Counted from the first letter of the stretch, positions 23,610 to 32,135 are shown. The stretch is 33,282 nt of DNA from an uncultured Clostridia bacterium (GCA_947625915.1 CANQPX010000019.1:1-33282); one strand, 5' to 3'. The notes: generated by a model not told the origin, from the sequence alone. A program made the numbers and translations.

Positions 23610-26600
23610 CTACGTTCCAAAAAGATATTGATAGTCCGGATCATACCACTCGGGGAAATATTCCGTCTCGGTGGTCTGACCTTCCGTGATCTCATATCCT
23701 TCTTCATAGCCGTACTCATTCTCGGGCAGCGTTGTTTCTACGGACGACGGATCGTAAGTCTCCGCGGGAGCATAGTCATTCTGCCCCGCAGGAACGGTAC
23801 CGTCAGTGTTTGTCCAGACCGCACTTCCTTCACCGAAGCAGGAATAATTCGTCCGCTCAAAATACCGCTTTATGCCCGTTACGATAGCGTTTGCAAACTT
23901 TTTCTGAGACGATGCGTCCGCAAGCGCCATGGCTTCGGCATAGTTTGTGACAAACGCTGTCTCTACAAGTACAGACGGGAAATCCTGCTGGAGAGTTACC
24001 CAGAAATAATTGTACTTTTCACCGCGGTTGCCGTAGCCGTCCGAATGTATCTCGCTCTTTATGTAGCTGCCAAGCTCCTCGGAAATGTATTTCGCCAACG
24101 GCTGAGAAAACGGTGTGAAATAATACGCTTCCGCGCCTGTACCGCTTTCGCTTGCCGCCGAGTTGCAGTGGATAGATACGAACATATCAGGCTTATACTG
24201 TCTTGCCGTATCGGAACGGTTCTCCGTGGGATAAGTTTCGCTCTCGGTCTTATAGCGGATAACATTTGCTCCCGCATCGGAAAGCATCTGTTCAACATAT
24301 TTTGCGATCGCAAGGTTAGCTTCCTGCTCTTTGATATGTCCTACCGCGCCCGGGTCGAACGCCGAACGTCCCGTGTAACCGTGTCCCGGGTCGATAACGA
24401 TCGTTGCGCCGTTTACGCTGTTACGGCAGCCGTTGAACCGCAGCACAAGGTTATCCTCATCGTCATAGGTAGAAGTTATTCCGCCGAACACTCCGCTCTG
24501 GCGCAGCGAGAGCGTAAGTTTTGCCTGTTTCATTTCGCCTGATTCGGAAGTGCTCCATTTGCCCGAAGTAAACACCGCGCTGTCAGGGAAAGATATATCC
24601 CCTGCCGAAATGCTCGTTACATAATCAAATGTGATAGTTATATATCCCGAATCAAATGATGAAACATAATAACTTCCGTTTCCGCCTTCGCTGTAGGAAA
24701 TATTTCCGAAACTCATTGAGAAAGGTGTTTTTACCGAAGTTTTAAGTTTTATGACCGTATCCGTGCCGTCCTTTCCCGCAGCGACAACGCTCATCGGGTT
24801 GCTGCCGAGAGGTTTGTTTTCAAGAACGCTTACCGCGTCTTTGCGGATACGTTTTCCCGAATTTGTGAGATAATAGTCTACTCCGCTGTAAGTAACGGTC
24901 TTTACGATATAATCGAGAGTTCCCGCAGGAAGTCTTGCGCAGTCGGGGGAAGGATTTGTCGTAGTAGACTTGTAATTATATACCATTGTATTGTCACTGT
25001 TGACCCGCAAAAGACTTCCGCTGTAGTCGTTAAGGACTTCCGCAAGAGCGTTTACTATAATATGCGCACCTGTGCGGGATTCGTTTATATCCCCTGTTTT
25101 AGTGGGATAAGTTCCGTAGAACTCGATATTTCCGAGGTCAAGATCCTGACCGCGCTTTCCCGAAGGAGCGGTATAGTATCCGGTAAATTTTGTATAATTC
25201 GAGTTAGGATCCAGTTCATCGAGCTGACCGTCGGCTTCTTTAAGGGAAATGCTTTTGCCGTTTACTTTTGCGGTAACTACAGAGCCTTTATATGCGATCG
25301 CACTCAAAGCAATCGTAGACTGTTCCTCAACGCGCATGATATCGTCTGTGGGCGAAACGCTTTTCAGAACGTTTACCGTTCTTGTTATCTTATATGTGAT
25401 CACCTTTGCCTTGCTCTGGAATTTAAAGGTATTTACGCCAACATCAAGATCTTCTGTAAAATAGAAACGTCCCGCTTCGTTAAGTTCGATAGCTTTGCCC
25501 TGATAATATACCGGGAAGTTCGGGTCAAAAGATCCCGCAAATATAACTGTAGGCTCTTCTGTTTTGAAAGTGGTCTTTGTAGGCAGAGTCATTTCCAGTT
25601 CGCTGTTAAGTCCTTCAAGGTCTATGGTATCGTCATAATGTTTCATAAGAACATCTGTAGACTCCATAATATCGCTTTCCAGTGAAGAAAGCGAGTTGAA
25701 CGCACTTCCGCCGTATTTATCGCAGTCCGCCGCGGCGATCACCTGCTTGACAAGTTCATCCGGAGAACCCCAGCCCTCGGCATCCGTACAGATCTGTTCG
25801 TTTATATGGTGGATATAAAGCGGGATATCTGCTTCTTCCGCATACCTGTTCCACCAACTTACAAGTTCCTTGAAAGGCATTTCGCTGTCGGAGATGGAAC
25901 CTTCCGCTTTAAGCATTATAAAATCCGCATAGCCTTTCTGTATATAACTTACCGTATCGGCATATCCGTCCGTGAGCGCCTCAAAATCAACTGCAGTTTC
26001 CGAACCTTTTTCATTTGTGGTATAATTTGCCCAAACATCGTTAAGAGCGATACCCACGGGAACGGTGTTGTTCGTCCGTCTTACGGCGTCCGCTGCAAGG
26101 CTGAAAACATACGCTCCGTTGTCAACGAGCCAGTTATCGAAGCCTATGCCCGAACCGTTTTTCATATAGTCGTTAAGTGAAGTATTATCTTTTGAAGAAT
26201 AGTAACCGTCAAGGATTATCCCGTCCACGGGATATTTGACCGTAAAGCTGTGAACGATGATCGCCAATTTATCTATACGCGATTGAAGATCCGCGTCATC
26301 AATGCCTTCCATAGCTTTGTCAAGGCTGAAATTCAGATAAACATAGAAACCCCGTTCCTTGGCTGCGTCTATGGCATATTCCGCAAGAGGGCGTTCCACC
26401 GTTTCGTTTATATCCGCGTTGTAAAAGACCTGTCCGTCATTATCGGTGCGGATAATTATAGAGTTCAGCTTATTATTTTCAGCCGAATCGAGCATATGCT
26501 CCACGCTTTCGGCGATCTCCTCCTCGGAAGGCAATGTTCCGTCCTCGCCTGCCGCGCCGTAATCTTCTCCCGGAGTGATATAAACTCCCCTCATATTGTC

Positions 26601-26825
26601 CGGGAAGCTGTATAACGGCATTATATCCGGCTCGGTAAAATCGGGAAGATCCTCATCTCTGCCGATATCGTCCTGAGGCATTATGACCGTTATCTGCCCC
26701 GGATCGTCTTCCGCAAAAGCCGTTATATCACTTATTATGACAGGATCCGCGCCTATCGGCAGTATCATTGCCAAAGCGGCAGCAATACCTAAAAATCTAT
26801 GTTTTTTCCGTTTCAATTGCCGCAT
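23610..26825 (-). CDS. Exported N-acetylmuramoyl-L-alanine amidase with N-terminal GHL10-like domain
   Basis: A 1071-residue exported peptidoglycan enzyme. The signal peptide (about 1-38) ends near AFA-ED. Residues about 75-370 resemble a GHL10/family-10-like TIM barrel (MRGVYITP, the KYPVDGIILDGYYS strand), followed by a middle region of about 430 residues. The C-terminal Amidase_3 zinc domain (about 800-990) has IVIDPGHGYTGR with the first His, KEQEANLAIAKYV with Glu, VSIHCNSA with His and VLVETAFVTN with the catalytic Glu, so the amidase looks active. It cleaves between muramic acid and the stem peptide. The tail is Tyr/Glu/Thr-rich. AAAGGG abuts the ATG at 26825, so a TTG at 26816 (nine bases away) may be the true start. 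It is co-directional with the GHL10 gene 27 bases upstream. Confidence 0.92.
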   Translation of the reverse strand: MRQLKRKKHRFLGIAAALAMILPIGADPVIISDITAFAEDDPGQITVIMPQDDIGRDEDLPDFTEPDIMPLYSFPDNMRGVYITPGEDYGAAGEDGTLPSEEEIAESVEHMLDSAENNKLNSIIIRTDNDGQVFYNADINETVERPLAEYAIDAAKERGFYVYLNFSLDKAMEGIDDADLQSRIDKLAIIVHSFTVKYPVDGIILDGYYSSKDNTSLNDYMKNGSGIGFDNWLVDNGAYVFSLAADAVRRTNNTVPVGIALNDVWANYTTNEKGSETAVDFEALTDGYADTVSYIQKGYADFIMLKAEGSISDSEMPFKELVSWWNRYAEEADIPLYIHHINEQICTDAEGWGSPDELVKQVIAAADCDKYGGSAFNSLSSLESDIMESTDVLMKHYDDTIDLEGLNSELEMTLPTKTTFKTEEPTVIFAGSFDPNFPVYYQGKAIELNEAGRFYFTEDLDVGVNTFKFQSKAKVITYKITRTVNVLKSVSPTDDIMRVEEQSTIALSAIAYKGSVVTAKVNGKSISLKEADGQLDELDPNSNYTKFTGYYTAPSGKRGQDLDLGNIEFYGTYPTKTGDINESRTGAHIIVNALAEVLNDYSGSLLRVNSDNTMVYNYKSTTTNPSPDCARLPAGTLDYIVKTVTYSGVDYYLTNSGKRIRKDAVSVLENKPLGSNPMSVVAAGKDGTDTVIKLKTSVKTPFSMSFGNISYSEGGNGSYYVSSFDSGYITITFDYVTSISAGDISFPDSAVFTSGKWSTSESGEMKQAKLTLSLRQSGVFGGITSTYDDEDNLVLRFNGCRNSVNGATIVIDPGHGYTGRSAFDPGAVGHIKEQEANLAIAKYVEQMLSDAGANVIRYKTESETYPTENRSDTARQYKPDMFVSIHCNSAASESGTGAEAYYFTPFSQPLAKYISEELGSYIKSEIHSDGYGNRGEKYNYFWVTLQQDFPSVLVETAFVTNYAEAMALADASSQKKFANAIVTGIKRYFERTNYSCFGEGSAVWTNTDGTVPAGQNDYAPAETYDPSSVETTLPENEYGYEEGYEITEGQTTETEYFPEWYDPDYQYLFGT

Positions 26826-26852
26826 CCCTTTCTTCTTTTGTTCATTTGTGTT

Positions 26853-28439
26853 CTACTTTTTTATATTTTCTATTTCTTTGCCGACCTGTTCCGCCACGTC
26901 CGAAGACGGTGCAAATACCGACTCATATCTGTAAAGCGCCACGCCGCCGTAATTACTCAGCGCTTTGGCAAGTTCCATTTGTCTTGAAATGATGTCGCTG
27001 TTTTCCGTCCATTCATTTTTTCCTTTTGCGCCTGCGTAATTATCCGCCGCGCCTATTTTATAAGCCGCAAGACCTATAACAAGCTTTATATCGGCATTTT
27101 TCACCATGCCGCTCCATTGTGAGATAACGTCCGCATAAGGCAGCGCGGCGTTATCAAAGCCGAAATACACCTGCGGAAGTATGTAATCGCAATATCCGCT
27201 TTGCGAACACCAAGTACGCACGTCCGCATATGTTTCGTCATAATCATTTTCTATACTGCCTTGAGGAGATATGCCGAAAACGATGTTCGGATTTGCGTTA
27301 TGGGCAGCCTTATAAAGTTTCTTCACCATTTTATTTACGTTTGACATTCTCCACTCCGCAAGCGAAAGGCTCGTTCCCGAAGCGGAATAAGCCGCTTTGT
27401 CAAAACTTTCCGCAGTTGTGGGGTAGAAATAGTCGTCTATCTGTATCCCGTCAACGTCATAATTCCGCACTATCTCGGAAATTCCGTCCGCAATAAGATC
27501 CGTCACTTCGTCATAAGCGGGGTTCAGGTACCATCTTTCCCCCGATTTGGCTATGTAAGTGCCGTTATAATTGTTATACCAGTTCTTAATAATGTATCTG
27601 TCGGAAATATTTTCTATCTGAGAAGAAGTCATTAACCGCATTGGATTTACCCAAGCATGAACGGAAAGTCCCCGCTCGTGCGCGGCTTTTACCATTATTT
27701 TCAGCGCGTCAAAGCTGCTTCCCGCGCCGATAGTTCCGTTATACTGTTCTCCCGAAGGGAACAGTGAAGAATCATAGTAAGCGTCTCCGAACGCCCGAAC
27801 CTGTACATACACCGTATTGAAGCCCAGAGCGGAAATATTGTCGAAATAATTTTCTATTGAAGCTTTAAAGGAACTTTCCGACTTATTTTTCAGAATGGAC
27901 ATATATTCAAGATAAGTTATCCAGAAGCCTTTCTGTTCGCGGAAATTCACCGTGCTGTAATTTCTGCTGCCGTTATTGTTCTGCGTCTGCGCCGTTTGGG
28001 AAATATCAGGTTCAGGCGGGCTTTCATGCTGCAAAGTCAATGAAGTTTCGGGAGTTGTTTCCGTCTCGCTGCGGGAACTTTCGGAAGTTTCCGTATAAGT
28101 TTCGGTCTTTTGGGGCAAAGTTTCGGTTTTCGGAACAACTACCACTGTCACAGCAGCAGATGTCCCCGCAGTTTCCGTATTTTCCGCCGTCGTGGTCTCC
28201 TGTTCGGTATTTTCCGCTGCAGCGGAAGCAGTTTCGCTGTTATCGGGAGTTCCCGCCGTTGTTTCGGACAAGCTGTCACTTGCAGCTGCCGTATCCTCCG
28301 AGGAAGAAATTTCCGTAAGCGGAGCGGTAGGCGGTGCTGTATCCGGCAGACCCGAACTGTTTTCGGAAACAGTTTTGCAGGCGGACAAAGACACAGCGGA
28401 TATTAAAATTGCAGCAATCAAGTAACAACGGAAACGCAT
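26853..28439 (-). CDS. GHL10-family glycosyl hydrolase-like lipoprotein
   Basis: A 528-residue lipoprotein of the GHL10 family, to which E. coli DigH (YddW) belongs, a hydrolase acting on peptidoglycan strands stripped of peptides. The start ATG at 28439 follows AGAGG by five bases. The lipobox LSAC places the lipidated Cys at 21. About 22-165 is a Ser/Thr/Glu/Pro-rich linker for crossing the wall. The barrel (about 170-520) shows GFWITYLEYM, GFNTVYVQVRAFGDAYYDSSLFP, HAWVNPMRL, WYLNPAYDEV, VDGIQIDDYFYP with the acidic pair, FGISPQGS, DYILPQVYFGF and VALYRYESVF. A sigma-A promoter lies 110 bases upstream. It is followed by the GHL10-like/amidase gene, suggesting a peptidoglycan-degrading pair. 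Substrate is inferred from the family. Confidence 0.92.
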   Translation of the reverse strand: MRFRCYLIAAILISAVSLSACKTVSENSSGLPDTAPPTAPLTEISSSEDTAAASDSLSETTAGTPDNSETASAAAENTEQETTTAENTETAGTSAAVTVVVVPKTETLPQKTETYTETSESSRSETETTPETSLTLQHESPPEPDISQTAQTQNNNGSRNYSTVNFREQKGFWITYLEYMSILKNKSESSFKASIENYFDNISALGFNTVYVQVRAFGDAYYDSSLFPSGEQYNGTIGAGSSFDALKIMVKAAHERGLSVHAWVNPMRLMTSSQIENISDRYIIKNWYNNYNGTYIAKSGERWYLNPAYDEVTDLIADGISEIVRNYDVDGIQIDDYFYPTTAESFDKAAYSASGTSLSLAEWRMSNVNKMVKKLYKAAHNANPNIVFGISPQGSIENDYDETYADVRTWCSQSGYCDYILPQVYFGFDNAALPYADVISQWSGMVKNADIKLVIGLAAYKIGAADNYAGAKGKNEWTENSDIISRQMELAKALSNYGGVALYRYESVFAPSSDVAEQVGKEIENIKK

Positions 28440-28551
28440 ATGACCTCTTTCAAATCTACAAAAGTGTAAAAATACGGTGCATAGGTAATTCTGCACAAAT
28501 TTTGCGTGCAATATATATGCACAATATCATCTCAAAGTTATCTATAAAGTA

Positions 28552-28580
28552 ATTATATAACATTTCCCCGATAAAGTCAA
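28552..28580 (-). promoter_or_regulatory. Sigma-A promoter of the GHL10-amidase operon
   Basis: Minus-strand TTGACT (28575-28580), 17-base spacer, TATAAT (28552-28557). It lies between the cytidine deaminase stop and the GHL10 start, giving a leader of about 105 bases. Confidence 0.82.
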
Positions 28581-28604
28581 TTACAGAACGGTTAAAATCC
28601 GTCA

Positions 28605-28985
28605 TTACAATGAAAAAAATTTAGGCATTATGTCCTTAAATGAGTACACCGAAGGTGTTCCATCGGATCTTTGCAAAATAATACGCAATTCGGGAGAAAA
28701 TTCGCCCATGACCTGTCTGCATATGCCGCAAGGGAAAGTTTCATCACCGCTTGATGAAACTATGGCAATAGCGGAGAAATTTCTTTTCCCCTCGGAAACG
28801 GCTTTAAAGATCGCGGTTCGTTCCGCGCAGTTTGACGCGCCGTAGCCGGCGTTTTCCACATTACAGCCGGTAAAGACCGTTCCGTCGCTGCAAAGCAGAG
28901 CCGCGCCCACTTTAAAGTTTGAATAGGGGGCATAGGCGTATTCCATAGCGTTTTTGGCAATTTCAAGAAGCTCGATATCGTTCAT
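28605..28985 (-). CDS. cdd: Cytidine deaminase
   Basis: Deaminates cytidine and deoxycytidine to uridine and deoxyuridine in pyrimidine salvage. The 126 residues match the short tetrameric form. Motifs: YAPYSNFKVGAAL (18-30), GCNVENAGYGASNCAERTA with zinc-ligand Cys53 and catalytic Glu55 in CAE, and PCGICRQVMGEF, where two cysteines complete the zinc site. An AAAAGGTG site precedes the ATG. A possible -10 (TATAAA) lies just upstream without a clear -35. No other nucleoside gene is adjacent. Confidence 0.95.
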   Translation of the reverse strand: MNDIELLEIAKNAMEYAYAPYSNFKVGAALLCSDGTVFTGCNVENAGYGASNCAERTAIFKAVSEGKRNFSAIAIVSSSGDETFPCGICRQVMGEFSPELRIILQRSDGTPSVYSFKDIMPKFFSL

Positions 28986-29021
28986 AAGATCACCTTTTCA
29001 AATTTTATACTATGTGTAAGG

Positions 29022-29046
29022 CAATTTTGCGCTGCGCGCAAAATTG
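29022..29046. repeat. Hairpin repeat, exact second copy of 23578-23602
   Basis: An 11-bp perfect stem (29022-29032 with 29036-29046) with loop TGC, identical over all 25 bases to the last hairpin of the cluster at 23294-23602, and likewise followed by TTA. It lies between the HD-GYP terminator and the cytidine deaminase gene. Confidence 0.8.
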
Positions 29047-29070
29047 TTAAAAACTTTTTCTACAATCTAA

Positions 29071-29092
29071 AATGGGCAGTTTCCTGCCCATT
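29071..29092 (-). terminator. Terminator of the HD-GYP gene
   Basis: A 9-bp stem (29071-29079 with 29084-29092) with a GAAA tetraloop on the minus strand, beginning inside the stop codon at 29091-29093. The U-tract after it is short and broken, so efficiency is uncertain. Confidence 0.7.
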
Positions 29093-30188
29093 ACATATTT
29101 ATTAACCTGTTGCCTTTGTTTTCATCAAGGAGTTCCGTGATAACTATGTTCATGCAAGTCATGTCAAACGAAAGATCATATACCCTGTCCGCACCTATCA
29201 CCGCCACAAGCGGTCTCAGCGGCTGATCCGGATAGTTCTTCATAACATACGCGCTCTCGCCGTTTGAAAGTTTTACCTTTGCTCCCGTCGGGAAAGGCGC
29301 AACTTTCCTCAGGAACGCTTTTACCACCCGCTCGTCAAAATGCGTATCGACACTTCCCATTATAAGTTCTATCGCTTCATTCGGCGGACTCGGTATACGG
29401 TAAGGACGGTTCGACGTAAGCGCGTCATAAACGTCCGCCACCGCAAGTATCCTTGCATACGGATGTATCTGTTCGCCTTTAAGATGGTTCGGATAGCCCG
29501 ATCCGTCAAGCTTTTCATGGTGACCGACTATCCCTTGGTAAACGTTATCATTTACAAGATGGCGATCCTGAAGATGTTTTGCCGCATAAACGGGGTGCAT
29601 CTTTACCACGCTGAATTCTTCGTTCGTGAGCCGTCCGGGTTTATTGATTATCTCAATAGGTATCGAGACTTTTCCGATATCATGCAAAAGGCCCGCAAGT
29701 CCCAGATCGTTCAGCATTTCATTGGTGAACCCAAGCTCCATGCCGATGGCTATTGACATTATCGCAACGCTCAGGCAATGATGATATGTATAATCGTCAT
29801 ACATTTTTATGTCGGATATGTTAATAAGTATATCCTTTTGTGAAGAAAGATTATCAATAAGATTCTGTGTTGTTGCACTGACGGACTCAATGTCCCTTTT
29901 CTGTACGCCCTTACTGGTATCTATAAAATTATCCGCAAGGCTGTGGATATTGGATATAGCTTCTTTTTTGATCTGTTGGTTTATGGAGGATATGACGCGT
30001 ACTTCACTTCTGACCGTATCGATATATGCGCCGTCGATCTTTGCTCCGCAAAGCTGAGTTATCTGCATATCGGTGAGTTTCTGCCCCGTTTTCATTGTTA
30101 TTGAAGCAGCAACGGACGGTTCATAGAAGTGTATATCTCTTGCAAGACACATTCCCGGAAGTAGTTCCTCGGAACGGATAAAAACCAT
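29091..30188 (-). CDS. HD-GYP domain phosphodiesterase
   Basis: A 365-residue cytoplasmic protein predicted to hydrolyse cyclic di-GMP or a related dinucleotide. The start ATG at 30188 follows GGAGG by ten bases; longer in-frame reading runs into a hairpin. The N-terminal part (1-125) has no named domain but carries LPGMCLARDIHFYEP. The HD-GYP domain (about 130-300) is complete: HHCLSVAIM (136-144), HDIGK with the metal-binding HD at 169-170, and HHEKLDGSGYP (223-233), the GYP signature with its GSG. The last 70 residues form a small beta-rich tail. It follows abrB on the same strand. No diguanylate cyclase is in the window. Confidence 0.93.
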   Translation of the reverse strand: MVFIRSEELLPGMCLARDIHFYEPSVAASITMKTGQKLTDMQITQLCGAKIDGAYIDTVRSEVRVISSINQQIKKEAISNIHSLADNFIDTSKGVQKRDIESVSATTQNLIDNLSSQKDILINISDIKMYDDYTYHHCLSVAIMSIAIGMELGFTNEMLNDLGLAGLLHDIGKVSIPIEIINKPGRLTNEEFSVVKMHPVYAAKHLQDRHLVNDNVYQGIVGHHEKLDGSGYPNHLKGEQIHPYARILAVADVYDALTSNRPYRIPSPPNEAIELIMGSVDTHFDERVVKAFLRKVAPFPTGAKVKLSNGESAYVMKNYPDQPLRPLVAVIGADRVYDLSFDMTCMNIVITELLDENKGNRLINM

Positions 30189-30220
30189 TATTAAAGCACC
30201 TCCGTTAAAAACTGAACGAC

Positions 30221-30240
30221 CTCCGGCATCGCTGCCGGAG
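30221..30240 (-). terminator. Hairpin between abrB and the HD-GYP gene
   Basis: A perfect 8-bp GC-rich stem (30221-30228 with 30233-30240) with a four-base loop. On the minus strand a T5 run follows about nine bases after the stem, just before the HD-GYP ribosome site. It may be a weak terminator or attenuator separating the two genes. Confidence 0.45.
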
Positions 30241-30293
30241 ATCCCCTTCAGAATATTGAGCATACGGCTTACATATTATGTAAAGACAAGCGA

Positions 30294-30533
30294 TCACTTT
30301 TTAAGCTGGGTAATGCAGTCTGCACATACATATTTGCCCTTGAACTCAACGATATTTTCATCGCTTCCGCAGAAAGCGCAGGCCTGCTTGTATTTTTTAA
30401 GGATTATTTTTTCGTCCTCAACATAAATTTCGAGAGCGTCCTTTTCGCCAATACCGAGACCCCTTCTTAACTCGATAGGAAGAACGATCCTTCCGAGTTC
30501 ATCGATTTTTCTTGTAATTCCTGTTGCTTTCAT
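30294..30533 (-). CDS. AbrB/SpoVT-family regulator with C-terminal Cys4 motif
   Basis: A 79-residue swapped-hairpin AbrB-type DNA-binding protein. Residues 1-48 are a classical AbrB N-terminus: MKATGITRKIDELGRIVLPIELRRGLGIGEKDALEIYVEDEKIIL. Such proteins control the shift from growth to sporulation in Bacillus. The usual AbrB C-terminal dimer domain is replaced by two CxxC pairs (CAFC at about 52-55 and CADC at about 70-73) that could hold a zinc ion. The ATG at 30533 is seven bases after AGGAGG. It has its own near-perfect promoter (30566-30595) and sits upstream of an HD-GYP gene. Not named abrB outright because several paralogues share this N-terminus. Confidence 0.9.
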   Translation of the reverse strand: MKATGITRKIDELGRIVLPIELRRGLGIGEKDALEIYVEDEKIILKKYKQACAFCGSDENIVEFKGKYVCADCITQLKK

Positions 30534-30565
30534 CACAACACCTCCTGAAAGATCTTATTAAGATA

Positions 30566-30595
30566 ATTATAGCCCATTTTGTATATATATGTCAA
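30566..30595 (-). promoter_or_regulatory. Sigma-A promoter of the AbrB-family gene
   Basis: Minus-strand TTGACA (30590-30595), 18-base spacer, TATAAT (30566-30571). The leader is short, about 27 bases. The remaining gap to spmA, 30596-30826, is AT-rich and shows no gene or confident promoter; an unseen sporulation promoter for spmA may lie there. Confidence 0.82.
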
Positions 30596-30826
30596 AAAAC
30601 ATTGTGTTAATAATTATGGCTTTTTTATGAACATTCAAATATGAAATATTTTCGCGGTATAAAGTGTGATAAAAGGCTGATCTTTGCGGGATTTGGCTTA
30701 AATATGCGAAATTCCAAAAATATACTTAATTAGTCGACAAATCCGCTGTTGAGATTATTTGTTAAAAATATTATGTTAATAAAATATCAATCTCGGTAAT
30801 ACGCTGCCATGTTAAAGGAGTATAGT

Positions 30827-31420
30827 ATGCTTAAATGGATATTTGCAATAATGCTTACGGCTTCGGTTATATTCGGAGCCGCATCGGGTAACATCGGCGA
30901 AGTCAGCAGTGCGGCTCTTAATTCCTGTGTTGAAGCAGTGGATCTGTTCCTGTACCTGCTTGGCGGAATGTGTATGTGGGGCGGACTTATGCGAGTTGCG
31001 GAAAAGTCCGGGTTGACAGATCTTCTTTCCGAATTTTTCAAGCCCCTCCTCAAACACGTTTTCAAAGGTCTTGATCTGAACGGCAAAGCTTTTCATGCTA
31101 TCTGCATGAACATAACCGCGAACCTTCTCGGACTCGGCAACGCCGCCACTCCGCTGGGACTTGAAGCCATGCGCCGTCTTGAACAGGAAGAACGCCCCGG
31201 AGACACCACAAGCAGGAACATGATAATGTTCGTTGTACTTAACACCGCTTCAATAACCCTTATCCCCACAACAGCCGCTTCGCTGCGCATACGTCACGGC
31301 TCGGCAGAGCCTATGGAAATACTTCCCTGTGTGCTGATAACATCAGCCTGCGCACTTGCGGCAGGGCTTATATCCGCAGCAGCACTCGACAACATTTCCA
31401 AAAGGAGGAAACATAAATGA
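30827..31420 (+). CDS. spmA: Spore maturation protein A
   Basis: SpmA with SpmB is needed for full dehydration of the spore core. The 197-residue product is a nucleoside-recognition-domain membrane protein with the conserved LGLGNAATPLGLEAM (about 102-116), GGMCMWGGLMRVAEKSGLTD (about 45-64) and LNTASITLIPTTAASLR (about 137-153). Membrane segments lie near 5-22, 38-58, 92-110, 130-150 and 165-187. The start ATG at 30827 is seven bases after AAAGGAG; the upstream in-frame start at 30809 would overlap that site. It overlaps spmB by four bases (ATGA), so translation is coupled. Transcription is probably sporulation-specific, but no clear promoter is seen. Confidence 0.94.
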   Translation: MLKWIFAIMLTASVIFGAASGNIGEVSSAALNSCVEAVDLFLYLLGGMCMWGGLMRVAEKSGLTDLLSEFFKPLLKHVFKGLDLNGKAFHAICMNITANLLGLGNAATPLGLEAMRRLEQEERPGDTTSRNMIMFVVLNTASITLIPTTAASLRIRHGSAEPMEILPCVLITSACALAAGLISAAALDNISKRRKHK

Positions 31421-31929
31421 GCGAATATCTTATCCCCATATTTATTGCAATAATAATTATATTCGGCTTGATAAAGAAAGCAGATGTTTTCGGCGAATTT
31501 GTCGAAGGAGCAAAAGAAAGCATAAGCGCATCATTTGAGATACTTCCCGCGCTGATCGCGCTTATGACCGCGATAGGAATGTTCAAAGCGTCCGGGGGAT
31601 TGGGATTTCTTTCGGAACTGATATCACCTCTGACGGATCTTCTGGGATTTCCCAAGGAATGTATACCGCTCGCGCTGATACGTCCCATATCGGGCAGCGG
31701 AGCGCTTGCCGTGTTTGAGTCGATACTTTCGGAAGTGTCTCCTGACAGTTTTGCGGGACGTGTTGCAAGCGTCATGATAGGTTCAACGGAAACGACATTT
31801 TACACTATTGCCGTGTATTACGGTATAACAAAAGTAAAAAATACCCGTCATGCAATAGCTTCTTCGCTCACAGCGGATCTAACGGGTTTTATATTGAGTG
31901 CATTAACGGTAAGGCTTATCTTGCAATAA
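31417..31929 (+). CDS. spmB: Spore maturation protein B
   Basis: Partner of SpmA, same membrane fold, 170 residues. Family motifs: GLIKKADVFGEFVEGAKES (17-35), LIALMTAIGMFKASGG, the LALIRPISGSGALAVFESIL stretch, and SVMIGSTETTFYTIAVYYG (about 117-135). The ATG overlaps the spmA stop as ATGA and follows AAAGGAGG by about eight bases. The pair is found in most endospore formers. tRNA-Lys follows with its own promoter. Confidence 0.95.
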   Translation: MSEYLIPIFIAIIIIFGLIKKADVFGEFVEGAKESISASFEILPALIALMTAIGMFKASGGLGFLSELISPLTDLLGFPKECIPLALIRPISGSGALAVFESILSEVSPDSFAGRVASVMIGSTETTFYTIAVYYGITKVKNTRHAIASSLTADLTGFILSALTVRLILQ

Positions 31930-31993
31930 TGCATATATTGCGGCTCGAAACAGGGGATTTTTTTGTAAAATATCACGAAAATTTATAATTATA

Positions 31994-32022
31994 TTGACAT
32001 TCCCGAGTAATTTTGGTATAAT
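31994..32022 (+). promoter_or_regulatory. Perfect sigma-A promoter of tRNA-Lys
   Basis: TTGACA (31994-31999), 17-base spacer, TATAAT (32017-32022). The following AATTAAGC is identical to that of the tRNA-Thr promoter. The tRNA begins 34 bases after the -10. Confidence 0.9.
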
Positions 32023-32056
32023 AATTAAGCGTTGTAAATCGTGTTATCGATTTATC

Positions 32057-32132
32057 GAGCCATTAGCTCAGTCGGCAGAGCATTTGACTTTTAATCAAAG
32101 GGTCTGGGGTTCAAATCCCCAATGGCTCACCA
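32057..32132 (+). tRNA. tRNA-Lys (anticodon TTT)
   Basis: A 76-base tRNA. Acceptor GAGCCAT pairs with ATGGCTC, D-arm AGCTCAGTCGGCAGAGC, anticodon stem TTTGA/TCAAA with loop CTTTTAA (anticodon TTT, reading AAA/AAG), T-arm GGGGTTCAAATCCCC, discriminator A and encoded CCA. Confidence 0.97.
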
Positions 32133-32135
32133 AGT

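Noticed and set aside
23349-24542. Long plus-strand ORF (397 codons) opposite the amidase gene
   Set aside because: It is the antisense of the amidase coding frame plus hairpin repeats. The minus-strand protein has intact Amidase_3 motifs and a signal peptide; the plus-strand product is Arg/Cys-rich with no domain.
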